DNA of 64,000 nucleotides from Thiosulfatimonas sediminis (GTDB lineage Bacteria; Pseudomonadota; Gammaproteobacteria; Thiomicrospirales; Thiomicrospiraceae): the NCBI RefSeq assembly GCF_011398355.1, contig NZ_AP021889.1, positions 434,001 to 498,000 on the forward strand. The letters are read 5' to 3'. The position numbers were made by a program, and so were the translations under genes. Of this stretch, positions 26,106 to 35,222 are shown piece by piece (positions within the stretch are counted from its first letter, which is position 1; the number at the start of each line of letters is the position of its first letter). The notes below the pieces were generated by a model. It was given only the letters and a program-made list of their open reading frames with translations, was not told the DNA's origin and searched no databases.

Positions 26106-26422
26106 ATTCACGCTCCTAAACAATTAAATGGCTGTGCGCGCTGTCGTCAGTCGAGCATTTTGCACAAACCTGCGCGGTATTTTCACGCTTAGTGAGACCT
26201 TAAGCAAGCCCTAAGGAGAGGCTGTGTAAGTCCCGATTGAAGCGATTTGGATCTGTTCTGCGCCTTCTTAATGGGTGGGCTTGTTAAGGATTTCACGAAA
26301 ACGTCATTTTTTCAGAAGTGTATTTTTACGAAAGACGGTGCGCTTTAGGCTACAATTCGAACCGTATTTATAAATTAATTTCTTTGTTGACGCGTTATTG
26401 TAAGGTGAATTTGAGTATTTCG
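26106..26422. other. Intergenic region upstream of the gsp operon
   Basis: No gene is supported. It contains a palindromic repeat (26211-26272). The frame open from 26318 in the gspC reading frame is probably leader. I could not pick a convincing promoter for the secretion operon. Confidence 0.45.
26211..26272. repeat. Palindromic intergenic repeat upstream of gspC
   Basis: Left end CTAAGGAGAGGCTGTGTAAG and right end GATTTGGATCTGTTCTGCG followed by CCTTCTTA correspond to the termini of the repeat at 60964-61043 (ATTTGGATTTGTTCTGTAT plus CTCC). The interior is short, so this is a hairpin-like small member of about 60 bases. Confidence 0.55.
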
Positions 26423-27265
26423 ATGACCAATAAAAACTACCTATCCCTGTTTGAGCAAGCCTTGGCATGGCTGTTGTTATTGGCGGCCTTTTGGGTGTTG
26501 GGCAAAGTCATTAATCAAGCATTCCAACCGGCGGTAGATATTTTACAGCCGGCATTGCAAAAATCCGATAATCTCACTGTCGCGCCACTGGCGCCAGCAA
26601 AGCCCTCTTTTCTTTTAGGGCAAGTTCAAGTGCAACCGAGTCTTGTCGAAGCGGAACCCAATAAGCCGCAGGTCGATGATCTTGAAAATCTTCAAAGCAC
26701 GCAATTAAACATCAAATTGACAGGGATTCTCTATACGCCAAACGATGCTGTTGCGGTCATTGAAGAAGGGCGCAATACCTTAGTCTTGCGTGCCGCAGAG
26801 GAATTACGTCCACAAGTGCAGATTGAACAGATAGAACCGACTTTTGTCGTCTTGAATAATCGCGGGAAATTAGAAAAATTACAGCTGCAAGAGAGTGATA
26901 TTCCACAGTCTCCAGCAGGCACGGCCAATGATGTTGCGCCGAGTATGGCGTTGGATCCAGAGAAATTGGCGAAAATTCGCAGCGATGTCAAAAAGACCCC
27001 TTTGGCCCTTAATCGTTACGTGCGTTTCCGTAACTTGAACCGTGACGGAAAAATGTATGCGTTGCAGGTTTGGCCACGCCAAGAGCGCGAGTTGTTTGAA
27101 GGCTTGGGTTTTAAAAGTGGCGACAAAATTTTAGCGGTTGATGGCGTGTCGGTGGGGGATATGGGACAAGACCCAAAACAGTTTCAGCAACTGTTGCAAA
27201 AATCGCAGTTTCGGTTACAGATTGAACGCAGCGGACAACTTCAGGATTTATTCGTCTCACTTTAA
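26423..27265 (+). CDS. gspC: Type II secretion system protein GspC
   Basis: This protein is 280 residues from the ATG at 26423; AAGGTG lies 15 bases upstream, and a TTG at 26411 is closer to it, so the start is not certain. It has one inner-membrane anchor (FEQALAWLLLLAAFWVLGKVI), a proline-rich linker, the HR domain (IKLTGILYTPNDAVAVIEEG) that contacts the secretin, and a C-terminal PDZ-like part (ALQVWPRQERELFEGLGF, GDKILAVDGVSVGDM). GspC links the inner-membrane platform to GspD and takes part in substrate selection. It is the first gene of a contiguous gspC-N operon. Confidence 0.92.
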   Translation: MTNKNYLSLFEQALAWLLLLAAFWVLGKVINQAFQPAVDILQPALQKSDNLTVAPLAPAKPSFLLGQVQVQPSLVEAEPNKPQVDDLENLQSTQLNIKLTGILYTPNDAVAVIEEGRNTLVLRAAEELRPQVQIEQIEPTFVVLNNRGKLEKLQLQESDIPQSPAGTANDVAPSMALDPEKLAKIRSDVKKTPLALNRYVRFRNLNRDGKMYALQVWPRQERELFEGLGFKSGDKILAVDGVSVGDMGQDPKQFQQLLQKSQFRLQIERSGQLQDLFVSL

Positions 27266-27307
27266 GTGAGGTGATACAGATAGCATATGAGCGAAAAGGC
27301 ATACTGC

Positions 27308-29476
27308 ATGACACAGATTTTAAGGCTTAACTCAACCAGCAAATTACGCCAAGGCATTTTGCGCCTTGTTCTCGGCGGCTCTCTTATTTGTGCTGCCGCG
27401 CCAATCGGCAGTGTTTTGGCTGCCCCAGAGGAAATGGCAACCCAGAGTTTTGGGAATTTCCAAAACGTTGAACTCACCACGGTGATAGAAGCGGTGGCCA
27501 AATTGTCTGGACATAACTTTGTGATTGATCCACGGGTTAAAGGCAAGGTAACCCTGATTGCGCCGCAAGGAATGCATCCGGACGCACTTTACCAGACGTT
27601 ATTATCGGTTTTGAGTGTGCATGGTTATGTCGCGGTGGATGCCGACGGAGTGACCAAAATCGTGCCAGCCAATATGGCGAAAGACCAGCTACCGTATCGC
27701 AACAACCGAGAAACCTCAGAAGATTGGGTGACCGAGGTGTTGGATGTGAGCAATGTTGAAGCGACGAAATTGGTGGCGATTTTGCGTCCTTTGGTCGCGC
27801 GTGAGGGCCATTTAGTCGGTTTGGCTGAGAGCAATCGCCTGATTATTACCGATACGGTCGCCAATATTCGTCGTATCAAAAGCATCTTACGTAAGGTGGA
27901 TGTAAACAATTATGGTCAGTTTGAAGTCATTCAAATCGAACATGCCCCAGCGGATGATTTAGCCAAGACCGTAAAAGGATTGATTCCAAAAAATCAAGGT
28001 GGTACTGATGTGACCATCGCCGCAGATGAACGCTCTAACCGTATTATTTTGACGGGTGACGAGCAAAAACGCATGATGATGCGCGCCCTTTTGGCAGAGT
28101 TGGACGTGCCAACCTCCTCCGAAGGGCGTGTTCAAGTGATTTATCTGCGTTATGCCAAAGCCACTGATATTGTGCAAGTGCTGCAAAAAATAGCCAGTAA
28201 CCAATCATTAGCCCAGTCGGGCTTAGGGGCTGATGAAGGTGCTCAGAGCGCGCCGGATACAGCCGTATCTCAGCCCGATTCGAACGATAAAGCACCCGCA
28301 GCGGTCGGCGGCACGACCGTGTTGATGAATGACAGTAAGCAACTTAAAGAGCGCATTAGCATTGAAGCGGATGAGCGTATGAATGCGCTGATTATCAGCG
28401 CACCAACACAAATTGTCAGCGCCTTAAAAGAGGTGATTCGCCAGTTGGATATTCGTCGCGCACAAGTGTTAATCGAGGCGATTTTTGTGGAAGTTTCCGA
28501 AGACCGTGCGGCCAATTTGGGCGTGGAATGGGGTGTTTTTGGCGAACAGGGTGCAGGGTTGATTAATTTCAGCGGTACCTTGCCGACCTTAATTGGCAAT
28601 GTTGGTAATCCTTTGGCACAGGCCGCCGCCTTAGGTTCTGGGGTGAATTTTGCCGCCGGTCAATATAACGGTAACAATGGTTGGGCGGCTTTTTTAAAGG
28701 CGCTGAACAGTGATTCGGCCTCCAATATTTTAGCCACCCCCTCCCTATTGACTCTGGATAATGAAGAAGCGGAGATTTTGGTCGGTCGCGAAGTGCCTTT
28801 CCAAACGGGCAGTTACACCTCGACAGCCACCAGCGTGACCAATCCGTTTAGTACTATTGAGCGTAAAAATGTCGGCTTGAGCCTGAAAGTGAAACCGCAG
28901 ATTAATGAAGGAGATGAGATTTATCTGGAAATCGATCAAGAAGTGTCTGACGTAATACCTAAAGGCGAAGCGGTGGATATTCAAACCACTAAGCGACAAA
29001 TTAAGACGCGAGTGATTGTCGGTGACGGCAACGTGGTGGTATTAGGTGGTTTAATTGACGAGAAAGAGACGCAGGTTGATTCCAAAGTCCCTGGTTTGGG
29101 GGATATTCCCGGCCTTGGTGCGCTATTTCGCTCAACTGACAGCAGTCGTCAAAAAACTAATTTAATGGTTTTTTTGCGTCCGGTGATTGTGCGCGATAAT
29201 CTCAAAAGCGATTTTTACAGTCGTCAAAAATACAATATGATTTTTGACGAGCAACAGCGTATTTTGCAACTGCCGCAGCGTTCGTGGATTAAACCTGGCT
29301 TGCGTCCGCAGTTACCGCAATACCAAGAGTGGCGCAATGATAACGCCACCGTTGCACCTGTTGATACGCCTGCCGCTTCGGCACCGATTGCGCCAAAAGC
29401 TGCGCCAACGCAAGCCCCCATTGAGTCGGAGTCGTCTGGATTTGGTGATAGTTATGATGCCTTCTATGACTTTTAA
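27308..29476 (+). CDS. gspD: Type II secretion system secretin GspD
   Basis: This protein is 722 residues from the ATG at 27308 (AAAAGG eight bases before); an upstream ATG at 27287 would add seven residues. A signal peptide ends near SVLAAPEE. The N0 domain (NFQNVELTTVIEAVAKLSG) and the N1-N3 repeats (VLDVSNVEATKLVAILRPL and similar) precede the C-terminal secretin core (VPGLGDIPGLGALFR, TNLMVFLRPVIV). It forms the outer-membrane channel of the T2SS. The tail is rich in Pro/Ala and may bind a pilotin; none is encoded here. Its 3' end overlaps gspE. Confidence 0.96.
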   Translation: MTQILRLNSTSKLRQGILRLVLGGSLICAAAPIGSVLAAPEEMATQSFGNFQNVELTTVIEAVAKLSGHNFVIDPRVKGKVTLIAPQGMHPDALYQTLLSVLSVHGYVAVDADGVTKIVPANMAKDQLPYRNNRETSEDWVTEVLDVSNVEATKLVAILRPLVAREGHLVGLAESNRLIITDTVANIRRIKSILRKVDVNNYGQFEVIQIEHAPADDLAKTVKGLIPKNQGGTDVTIAADERSNRIILTGDEQKRMMMRALLAELDVPTSSEGRVQVIYLRYAKATDIVQVLQKIASNQSLAQSGLGADEGAQSAPDTAVSQPDSNDKAPAAVGGTTVLMNDSKQLKERISIEADERMNALIISAPTQIVSALKEVIRQLDIRRAQVLIEAIFVEVSEDRAANLGVEWGVFGEQGAGLINFSGTLPTLIGNVGNPLAQAAALGSGVNFAAGQYNGNNGWAAFLKALNSDSASNILATPSLLTLDNEEAEILVGREVPFQTGSYTSTATSVTNPFSTIERKNVGLSLKVKPQINEGDEIYLEIDQEVSDVIPKGEAVDIQTTKRQIKTRVIVGDGNVVVLGGLIDEKETQVDSKVPGLGDIPGLGALFRSTDSSRQKTNLMVFLRPVIVRDNLKSDFYSRQKYNMIFDEQQRILQLPQRSWIKPGLRPQLPQYQEWRNDNATVAPVDTPAASAPIAPKAAPTQAPIESESSGFGDSYDAFYDF

Positions 29477-30929
29477 TCTGCCATTTAGTTTTGCACGTAA
29501 GAATCAGCTTGTGCTCGAGCATCAAGAGGGGTTGAGCGTGTTATTCACCGAGCAAACCCCTTTGGCGGCCCTGCAAGACGTGCAGGCGCAATTGTGGATT
29601 TTGCATCCGCAGCAGTCGATTGAATGGCGCAAAGTTTCTGCTGAACAGCTTAGTCAAAAAGTGCAAGTCGCCTATGCCGATAGCGGCAGTAATTCGATTG
29701 ATGTTGCGGATTCGATTCAGACGGATGATTTAGCGACAGTGTTTGCCGAATTGGGCGAACCCGAAGACTTGCTCGATAGCGCTGATGATGCGCCGATAAT
29801 CAAATTACTCAATGCGGTCTTGACCGAAGCGATTCGCGCTGAAGCGTCTGATATTCATATTGAACCTTACGAGAATCAATTGCGGGTGCGTTTCCGAGTG
29901 GATGGCGTTTTAAAAACCGTACTTAGCCCCAAGCCTGGATTAGCATCGATGCTCGTGTCACGTATTAAAGTGATGGCGCGTCTGGATATCGCCGAGAAAC
30001 GTATCCCACAAGATGGCCGCATGGCATTGAAGTTAGGCGGGCGCGCGGTTGATTTACGGGTTTCGACCCTGCCTTCGAGTTTTGGCGAACGTGTGGTATT
30101 GCGTCTGCTGGATAAGGGGGCGGAGCGCTTGACCTTAAAAGATTTAGGGATGCCAGCACGCATGGAGGCGGATGTCGCTAAGGCCTTGTCAAAAGCACAT
30201 GGAATTTTTCTTGTGACTGGGCCAACCGGTTCCGGAAAGACCACCACACTGTACGCCGGTTTGATGGGACTCAACGACACACAGCGCAATATTATGACGA
30301 TTGAAGATCCCGTTGAATACAACATCGACGGGATTAACCAGACGCAAGTCAATACCAAAGCGGATTTGACTTTTGCTCGTGGTTTGCGTGCGTTACTGCG
30401 ACAAGACCCAGATGTGGTGATGATTGGTGAGATTCGTGACCCAGAAACCGCACAAATTGCAGTGCAAGCTTCGTTAACAGGGCATTTGGTGTTATCAACT
30501 CTGCACACCAATACTGCCGTTGGCGCTTTGACGCGTTTGCGCGATATGGGAACCGAAGCGTTTTTGTTGGCTTCCAGTTTGAATGGGGTTTTGGCGCAAC
30601 GCTTGGTGCGTAAACTGTGTGTGCATTGTAAGCAGCCGCACACGGCGGACAGCGCCGAATGCGCTCAGCTCGGTGTGGCCAGTGCGACTGTCTATCAAGC
30701 GAACGGCTGTGACATTTGTCAGCACACCGGTTACGCCGGACGCATGGGGTTGTACGAGTTGTTGTTGGTCGATGATAAGGTGCGCTCGATGATTCATTCA
30801 CAGCAGTCTGAAGCGGAGATTGATGCGTATTTGCGTCAATCGGCACCGTCTTTAAATCAGAGTGGTTTTCAAGCGGTGTTGGATGGAAAAACCAGTTTGG
30901 ACGAAGTACTTCGTGTGACGCAAAATTAA
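29454..30929 (+). CDS. gspE: Type II secretion ATPase GspE
   Basis: The start is placed at the tandem ATG 29454, overlapping the end of gspD by 23 bases; the frame is open further upstream but only inside gspD. The protein is about 491 residues. It has a short N1 region, Walker A GPTGSGKTTTLYAGL, the Asp box (NIMTIEDPVEYNIDG), Walker B (LLRQDPDVVMIGEIRDPETA) and the His box (STLHTNTAVGALTRL). A zinc-binding cysteine set follows (CVHCK, CDIC). GspE powers assembly of the pseudopilus and docks to GspL. Confidence 0.95.
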   Translation: MMPSMTFNLPFSFARKNQLVLEHQEGLSVLFTEQTPLAALQDVQAQLWILHPQQSIEWRKVSAEQLSQKVQVAYADSGSNSIDVADSIQTDDLATVFAELGEPEDLLDSADDAPIIKLLNAVLTEAIRAEASDIHIEPYENQLRVRFRVDGVLKTVLSPKPGLASMLVSRIKVMARLDIAEKRIPQDGRMALKLGGRAVDLRVSTLPSSFGERVVLRLLDKGAERLTLKDLGMPARMEADVAKALSKAHGIFLVTGPTGSGKTTTLYAGLMGLNDTQRNIMTIEDPVEYNIDGINQTQVNTKADLTFARGLRALLRQDPDVVMIGEIRDPETAQIAVQASLTGHLVLSTLHTNTAVGALTRLRDMGTEAFLLASSLNGVLAQRLVRKLCVHCKQPHTADSAECAQLGVASATVYQANGCDICQHTGYAGRMGLYELLLVDDKVRSMIHSQQSEAEIDAYLRQSAPSLNQSGFQAVLDGKTSLDEVLRVTQN

Positions 30930-30931
30930 GC

Positions 30932-32146
30932 ATGGCTGTTTTTGAATATAAAGCCTTGACTCAACAAGGCAAAAGTAAAAAAGGGATGCTGGAAAGCGAT
31001 TCTGAACGCTTGGCGCGCCAACAAATGCGCGACCAAGGGTTAATCCCGATTGCTTTACAAGAAGTCAAAGCCGCCAAACCAAGCAAATCGACCAGCAACT
31101 GGTTGCAAGCCAAGCTGGCGACCGAAGATTTAGCCTTATTCACGCGTGAATTGCATACCTTACTGGAAGCCGGCACACCGCTAAATAATGCCCTTAAAGC
31201 CTTAACTGAACAGGCTGAGAAGAAAGTGACTATGCGTTTTATTCGCAGTCTGCACTCTAAAGTGAGCGAAGGCTATTCGCTGACGCAGGCTTTACAGAAA
31301 GCGCCTTATAAAATTCCGGCCGACTATGTCGCAATCATTCAAGCCGGTGAACACAGTGGCCACTTGACCGAAGTGATGTCGCGTTTGGCAGACACCATCG
31401 AACAACGCGAGAAGATGAATAAAAAACTCAAAACAGCGATGATTTATCCGATTTTGATGGTTGTCGTTGCGTTTGCAATCGTGTTTTTTCTGATGGTGTA
31501 TGTGGTGCCCAAAGTGGTCGGCGTGTTTGATAATATGCAGCAGACGTTACCTCCCTTAACGCAAGGATTACTCAGCGCCAGTGCTTTTGTGCAGACGCAC
31601 TGGGGAGCGATGTTATTCACGGTGGTCGGCGTTTGGTTGTTATACCGTTGGCTTATGTCTCGCCCGAGCAGCCGCTTTAAGATACATCGTTTGTGGTTGC
31701 GTTTGCCGGGGGCGCGGAAGTTTTTGCTGTATTCTGCGGCGGCACGTTGGGCGCGTACTTTTGGGGTTTTGTTGGCCTCTGGCGTTACGGTACGAGATGC
31801 GATGACCATTTCCGCGGAAGTGATGACCATCGACCCGCTGAAAAAATCGGTGTTAGCCATGGTCGAGTTGGTACGCCAAGGCAAAAGTGTGCATTTTGCC
31901 ATGCAGCAGTCGAAAGTGTTTCCCCCGCTGCTGTTGAACTTAGTTGGCACCGGCGAGGGCAAAGGGCAGCTGCATTCGATGCTATTGCGCGGCGCGCAAC
32001 ATTATGAAAATGAAGTAGAAAACGCGGCGGCAACGCTGGTCAGTTTGATTGAACCGATTTTGATTATGGTGATGGGCGCAGTTGTCTTGACGATTGTGCT
32101 CGCCATTATGTTGCCCATTTTTGAAATGAACCAAATGGTTGGATAA
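30932..32146 (+). CDS. gspF: Type II secretion inner-membrane platform protein GspF
   Basis: This 404-residue protein has two repeated T2SSF domains (about 70-190 and 270-395), each ending in membrane segments (YPILMVVVAFAIVFFLMVYVV; VSLIEPILIMVMGAVVLTIV). A typical opening, FEYKALTQQGKSKKGMLESDS, identifies the family. It lies two bases after gspE. GspF forms the rotary or platform core contacted by GspE and GspL. Confidence 0.95.
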   Translation: MAVFEYKALTQQGKSKKGMLESDSERLARQQMRDQGLIPIALQEVKAAKPSKSTSNWLQAKLATEDLALFTRELHTLLEAGTPLNNALKALTEQAEKKVTMRFIRSLHSKVSEGYSLTQALQKAPYKIPADYVAIIQAGEHSGHLTEVMSRLADTIEQREKMNKKLKTAMIYPILMVVVAFAIVFFLMVYVVPKVVGVFDNMQQTLPPLTQGLLSASAFVQTHWGAMLFTVVGVWLLYRWLMSRPSSRFKIHRLWLRLPGARKFLLYSAAARWARTFGVLLASGVTVRDAMTISAEVMTIDPLKKSVLAMVELVRQGKSVHFAMQQSKVFPPLLLNLVGTGEGKGQLHSMLLRGAQHYENEVENAAATLVSLIEPILIMVMGAVVLTIVLAIMLPIFEMNQMVG

Positions 32147-32151
32147 TTTAG

Positions 32152-32586
32152 ATGAAAAAACAAAATAACAGTAAACAACACGGTTTTACGTTGATTGAAT
32201 TAATGGTTGTGGTCGTCATTTTGGCGGTTTTAGCCGGTTTTGTGGTACCCAAGTTAATGGATCGTCCGGATGAGGCGCGTTTGGTAAAAGCGAAACAGGA
32301 CATTGGTGCAATCGCCTCGGCACTGCAATTGTATAAGTTGGATAACTATAATTATCCGACCACTGACCAAGGGCTTGAGGCTTTAGTGAGCCAGCCAACG
32401 GATGACCCACAACCGAAAAACTGGAAAAAACTGTTGGATAATCTGCCGCTTGACCCTTGGGGAAATCCCTATTTGTATCTGATGCCAGGCGAACACGGTG
32501 AATTTGATTTATATACCTTAGGGGCCGATGGGATGGACGGTGGCGAGGACATCAATGCCACCATCGGCAACTGGCAAGCAAAGTAG
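32152..32586 (+). CDS. gspG: Major pseudopilin GspG
   Basis: This 144-residue protein carries a prepilin peptidase site after a short basic leader, HG/FTLIELMVVVVILAVLAGF, with the conserved E5 of the mature pilin. The C-terminal globular part has the GspG calcium-site region (GLEALVSQPT, LPLDPWGNPYLY, DLYTLGADG). It builds the pseudopilus shaft. Processing needs a GspO/PilD peptidase that is not encoded in this window. Confidence 0.96.
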   Translation: MKKQNNSKQHGFTLIELMVVVVILAVLAGFVVPKLMDRPDEARLVKAKQDIGAIASALQLYKLDNYNYPTTDQGLEALVSQPTDDPQPKNWKKLLDNLPLDPWGNPYLYLMPGEHGEFDLYTLGADGMDGGEDINATIGNWQAK

Positions 32587-32598
32587 ACGCTGCTTGAA

Positions 32599-33105
32599 AT
32601 GATGCGCCAGCGCGGCTTTACGCTGCTTGAATTAATGGTCGTGTTGTTGGTTATTGGTGTGCTTTTGTCTGCTGGAATGCTGAGTTTGCAGAACAATGAC
32701 GCCGCCCAGTCGCGTGAACAAGCGGCTAAAATCCAAGGCCTGTTTAAGCAGGCGCAAGATCAAGCGACTTGGACGCAACGTACTCATTTAGTGGGTGTGA
32801 GTGCGCAAGGTTTACAGGTGTATCAATGGTCGCAAGGGCGTTGGCAGACTGCCAGTAAGCTGCAACCTCTTTCTTGGTCGGCGCTGTGGACTGTCGAATG
32901 GCAGTTGCCACTCAATCAGCCGCCATTCTTTTTGGTTGACGATGCTCGCCAAGTGACTTTGGCGGGTTGGTTGCTGTTGCCCAATGGTGAGGCGCAGTTG
33001 GGCCAGATTTCTTGGCAATTAACAAACCAAGGGGGCGATGCGCCACTGAGCGTATTGCAATGGGATAGGTGGTTAAATTTTGAACTCCTCGCTGAGATGG
33101 AATAG
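32599..33105 (+). CDS. gspH: Minor pseudopilin GspH
   Basis: This 168-residue protein has the N-methylation motif RG/FTLLELMVVLLVIGVLLS directly after a five-residue leader. The globular part (QAKIQGLFKQAQDQATWTQ, QVYQWSQGRWQ) agrees with GspH. It belongs to the minor pseudopilin tip complex with GspI, J and K. The gene lies between gspG and gspI in the normal order. Confidence 0.9.
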   Translation: MMRQRGFTLLELMVVLLVIGVLLSAGMLSLQNNDAAQSREQAAKIQGLFKQAQDQATWTQRTHLVGVSAQGLQVYQWSQGRWQTASKLQPLSWSALWTVEWQLPLNQPPFFLVDDARQVTLAGWLLLPNGEAQLGQISWQLTNQGGDAPLSVLQWDRWLNFELLAEME

Positions 33106-33111
33106 AGCGCA

Positions 33112-33483
33112 GTGAAAAAACGTCAATCGGGTTTTACGCTTATTGAGGTGCTGATTGCTTTAGTGATTGCTGCAATTGCTTTGGCTGCGTTAAGTCGAAC
33201 CATGGGCATGACGACGCACAACCAGACGCTGTTAGAGGAAAAAGTGCTGGCCACTTGGGTGGCACAAAATGCGCTTTTGCAAGAGCAGCTTGGCGGCCAG
33301 CTTAACGGTGCTGATAAAAAAGTACAGATGCTCGGACGAACTTGGCTTGTCGAGCAGAAAATAGAACCGACCCAGTTGCCAGAGTTTAGAAAATTGAGCA
33401 TCGAAGTGCGCCAGCAGAATGCATCTGGCGATGGCTCGCTTAGTGCTCGTTTAGTGAGTGTGGTTAGCGCGGATGGATTGTAA
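33112..33483 (+). CDS. gspI: Minor pseudopilin GspI
   Basis: This 123-residue protein starts at GTG 33112. Prepilin motif SG/FTLIEVLIALVIAAIALAAL follows a basic leader, and the C-terminal part includes WVAQNALLQEQL and a conserved GRTWLVEQKI strand. GspI initiates the pseudopilus tip complex. The 3' end overlaps gspJ by 11 bases. Confidence 0.92.
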   Translation: MKKRQSGFTLIEVLIALVIAAIALAALSRTMGMTTHNQTLLEEKVLATWVAQNALLQEQLGGQLNGADKKVQMLGRTWLVEQKIEPTQLPEFRKLSIEVRQQNASGDGSLSARLVSVVSADGL

Positions 33484-34246
33484 ACCGCGGATTCGCCAAC
33501 AAGGGTTTACCCTGATTGAATTGCTGATTGCGATGAGCATTGCAGCCGTTATCAGTTTGATGGCTTATCAAAGTATTGATGCCAGTGTTCGCTCTAATCA
33601 GATATTAGAGCGTCATCAACAAGATTTACGTCAGGTGCAATCCGCTTGGTGGTGGTTGGAGCAAGATTTAATGCAACTGGCGCCGCGGGCAGTGAGCGAC
33701 GGTTTGGGCGGTACATTGCCTGCTTTGGCTTACCGTACCGATATTCCGCTGGAGTTTAGTCGCTTCAGCGTGGCCGATAGCCCTTTGGCACAGGCTGGAC
33801 GTTATGGTGTGCTGCGAGTCGCTTATCTGTTCGAGGGGAGTGAGTTGATACGTTTGCAATGGCCGGTGTCAGATCGCGCCCCTGATTCACAGCCCAGTCG
33901 CCGAGTGTTATTGCAAGACGTGCAACAATTTGCGTTGCGCTTTTTAGATCAAAACGGACAGTGGCAAAGCAGTTGGCCGCCGGTTAATCAAACGCCGGCA
34001 TCGTTGAATAATCGCCTGCCTAAAGCGCTGGAAGTCAGTATGCAAACTGCACAAGGAGAGGTGCGTCGCCTGTTTGCGGGTGTGGATTGGTTGGATTTCA
34101 ATCCGTATACAACCGCGACCTCGGCAGCCGAAAATTCATCGGATACGTCGTCTGAAAGTACGCCGCAAGCTCCGACTCCCGAGGTTAATGCCACGGACAG
34201 CATCGAAGTGTCCGTGCCTCCGCCGGAGTTGTTGGATGCTAATTAA
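33473..34246 (+). CDS. gspJ: Minor pseudopilin GspJ
   Basis: This protein is 257 residues from the ATG at 33473 inside the end of gspI. The prepilin motif QG/FTLIELLIAMSIAAVISLM, then the family strand pattern (WWWLEQDLMQLAPRAV, RYGVLRVAYLFEGSELIRLQWP) identify GspJ. A Ser/Thr/Pro-rich C-terminal tail of about 40 residues is longer than usual. It overlaps gspK by 11 bases. Confidence 0.92.
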   Translation: MDCKPRIRQQGFTLIELLIAMSIAAVISLMAYQSIDASVRSNQILERHQQDLRQVQSAWWWLEQDLMQLAPRAVSDGLGGTLPALAYRTDIPLEFSRFSVADSPLAQAGRYGVLRVAYLFEGSELIRLQWPVSDRAPDSQPSRRVLLQDVQQFALRFLDQNGQWQSSWPPVNQTPASLNNRLPKALEVSMQTAQGEVRRLFAGVDWLDFNPYTTATSAAENSSDTSSESTPQAPTPEVNATDSIEVSVPPPELLDAN

Positions 34247-35222
34247 ACAGCGCGGTTTTGCCTTAATAACGGTCTTGCTGGTTGCGGCTTTGGTGGCGAT
34301 TATCAGTAGCCAGTTGCTCGGTCAACAAAATGCCCAAATTCAACGCAGTGGTTATATGTTGCATCAAGCCCAAGCGTTAAGTGTTGCTTGGGGATTGGAA
34401 AGTTGGGTTAAACAAGGTTTAAAGCTGGATGGACAAAATAACAAAACCGATCATTTAAACGAAGTTTGGGCGCAAGCTTTACCACCGATTGCGTTTGAGG
34501 ACGGTGAAATAAGCGGCGTGTTGCTTGATGCGCAAGCCAATCTCAATGTGAATAATTTGCTTTTGCCGGTCGCCAATCCGCCGCAAGAGGGGACGAGCAG
34601 CGCCGAACAATTATGGCAGCAAGTGTTTGATCGTTACGCCGAACAGCAGGGGATAAATCAGCCCTTGGCAGATGTGATTGGTGACTGGATTGATCAGGAT
34701 TCCGAGCCGCGTATACGTGGTGCTGAAACCGATCAATATCTGTTGAGGCAGCCGGCCTACCGTGCCGCTAATGTCTTGATGGTCAGCACGCAAGAAGTGT
34801 TGAACTTACAGGGCATGAGTGAGTTGGATTATGCTCAGCAGCAACGTTTAATAATGCATTTAAGCGCATTGCCCAAGAGCGTTCCGGTGAATATTAATAC
34901 GGCACCGGAGGCGGTGTTAATGGCGTTAAGCGATTGGATGACCCCGCAGCTGGTGCAAGCTTGGCTCAGCGAGCGTTTAGTCACACCGGCCGATGGGCTA
35001 GAAAATTTTTATCAATTTTTAGTGCAAGCATCGGGGTTGACTCAGGCGGAGATTACCCAAGCGTTACCGCAGAGTTTGATTGCGGTGCGTAGCGAATTTT
35101 TTATCTTACATGGACGAGTCGATTTTGGCTTGGCGCAGCAACAGGTGTCTGCGCTCTTTTACCGTGATCCAGAAAACCAAGTGAAGTTACTCCAAAGGTG
35201 GTTAAGTGTCCCTGAATCCTAA
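34236..35222 (+). CDS. gspK: Minor pseudopilin GspK
   Basis: This protein is 328 residues from the ATG at 34236 inside the end of gspJ. It has the GspK-type N-terminus RG/FALITVLLVAALVAIISS, with the hydrophobic segment lacking the E5 found in the other pseudopilins, as is normal for GspK. The large globular part includes LADVIGDWIDQDSEP and a helix-hairpin-like NINTAPEAVLMAL. GspK caps the pseudopilus. It overlaps gspL. Confidence 0.92.
   Translation: MLIKQRGFALITVLLVAALVAIISSQLLGQQNAQIQRSGYMLHQAQALSVAWGLESWVKQGLKLDGQNNKTDHLNEVWAQALPPIAFEDGEISGVLLDAQANLNVNNLLLPVANPPQEGTSSAEQLWQQVFDRYAEQQGINQPLADVIGDWIDQDSEPRIRGAETDQYLLRQPAYRAANVLMVSTQEVLNLQGMSELDYAQQQRLIMHLSALPKSVPVNINTAPEAVLMALSDWMTPQLVQAWLSERLVTPADGLENFYQFLVQASGLTQAEITQALPQSLIAVRSEFFILHGRVDFGLAQQQVSALFYRDPENQVKLLQRWLSVPES

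Noticed and set aside
29244-29453. Upstream extension of gspE
   Set aside because: The frame is open but lies wholly inside gspD; GspE homologues begin near the ATG at 29454.
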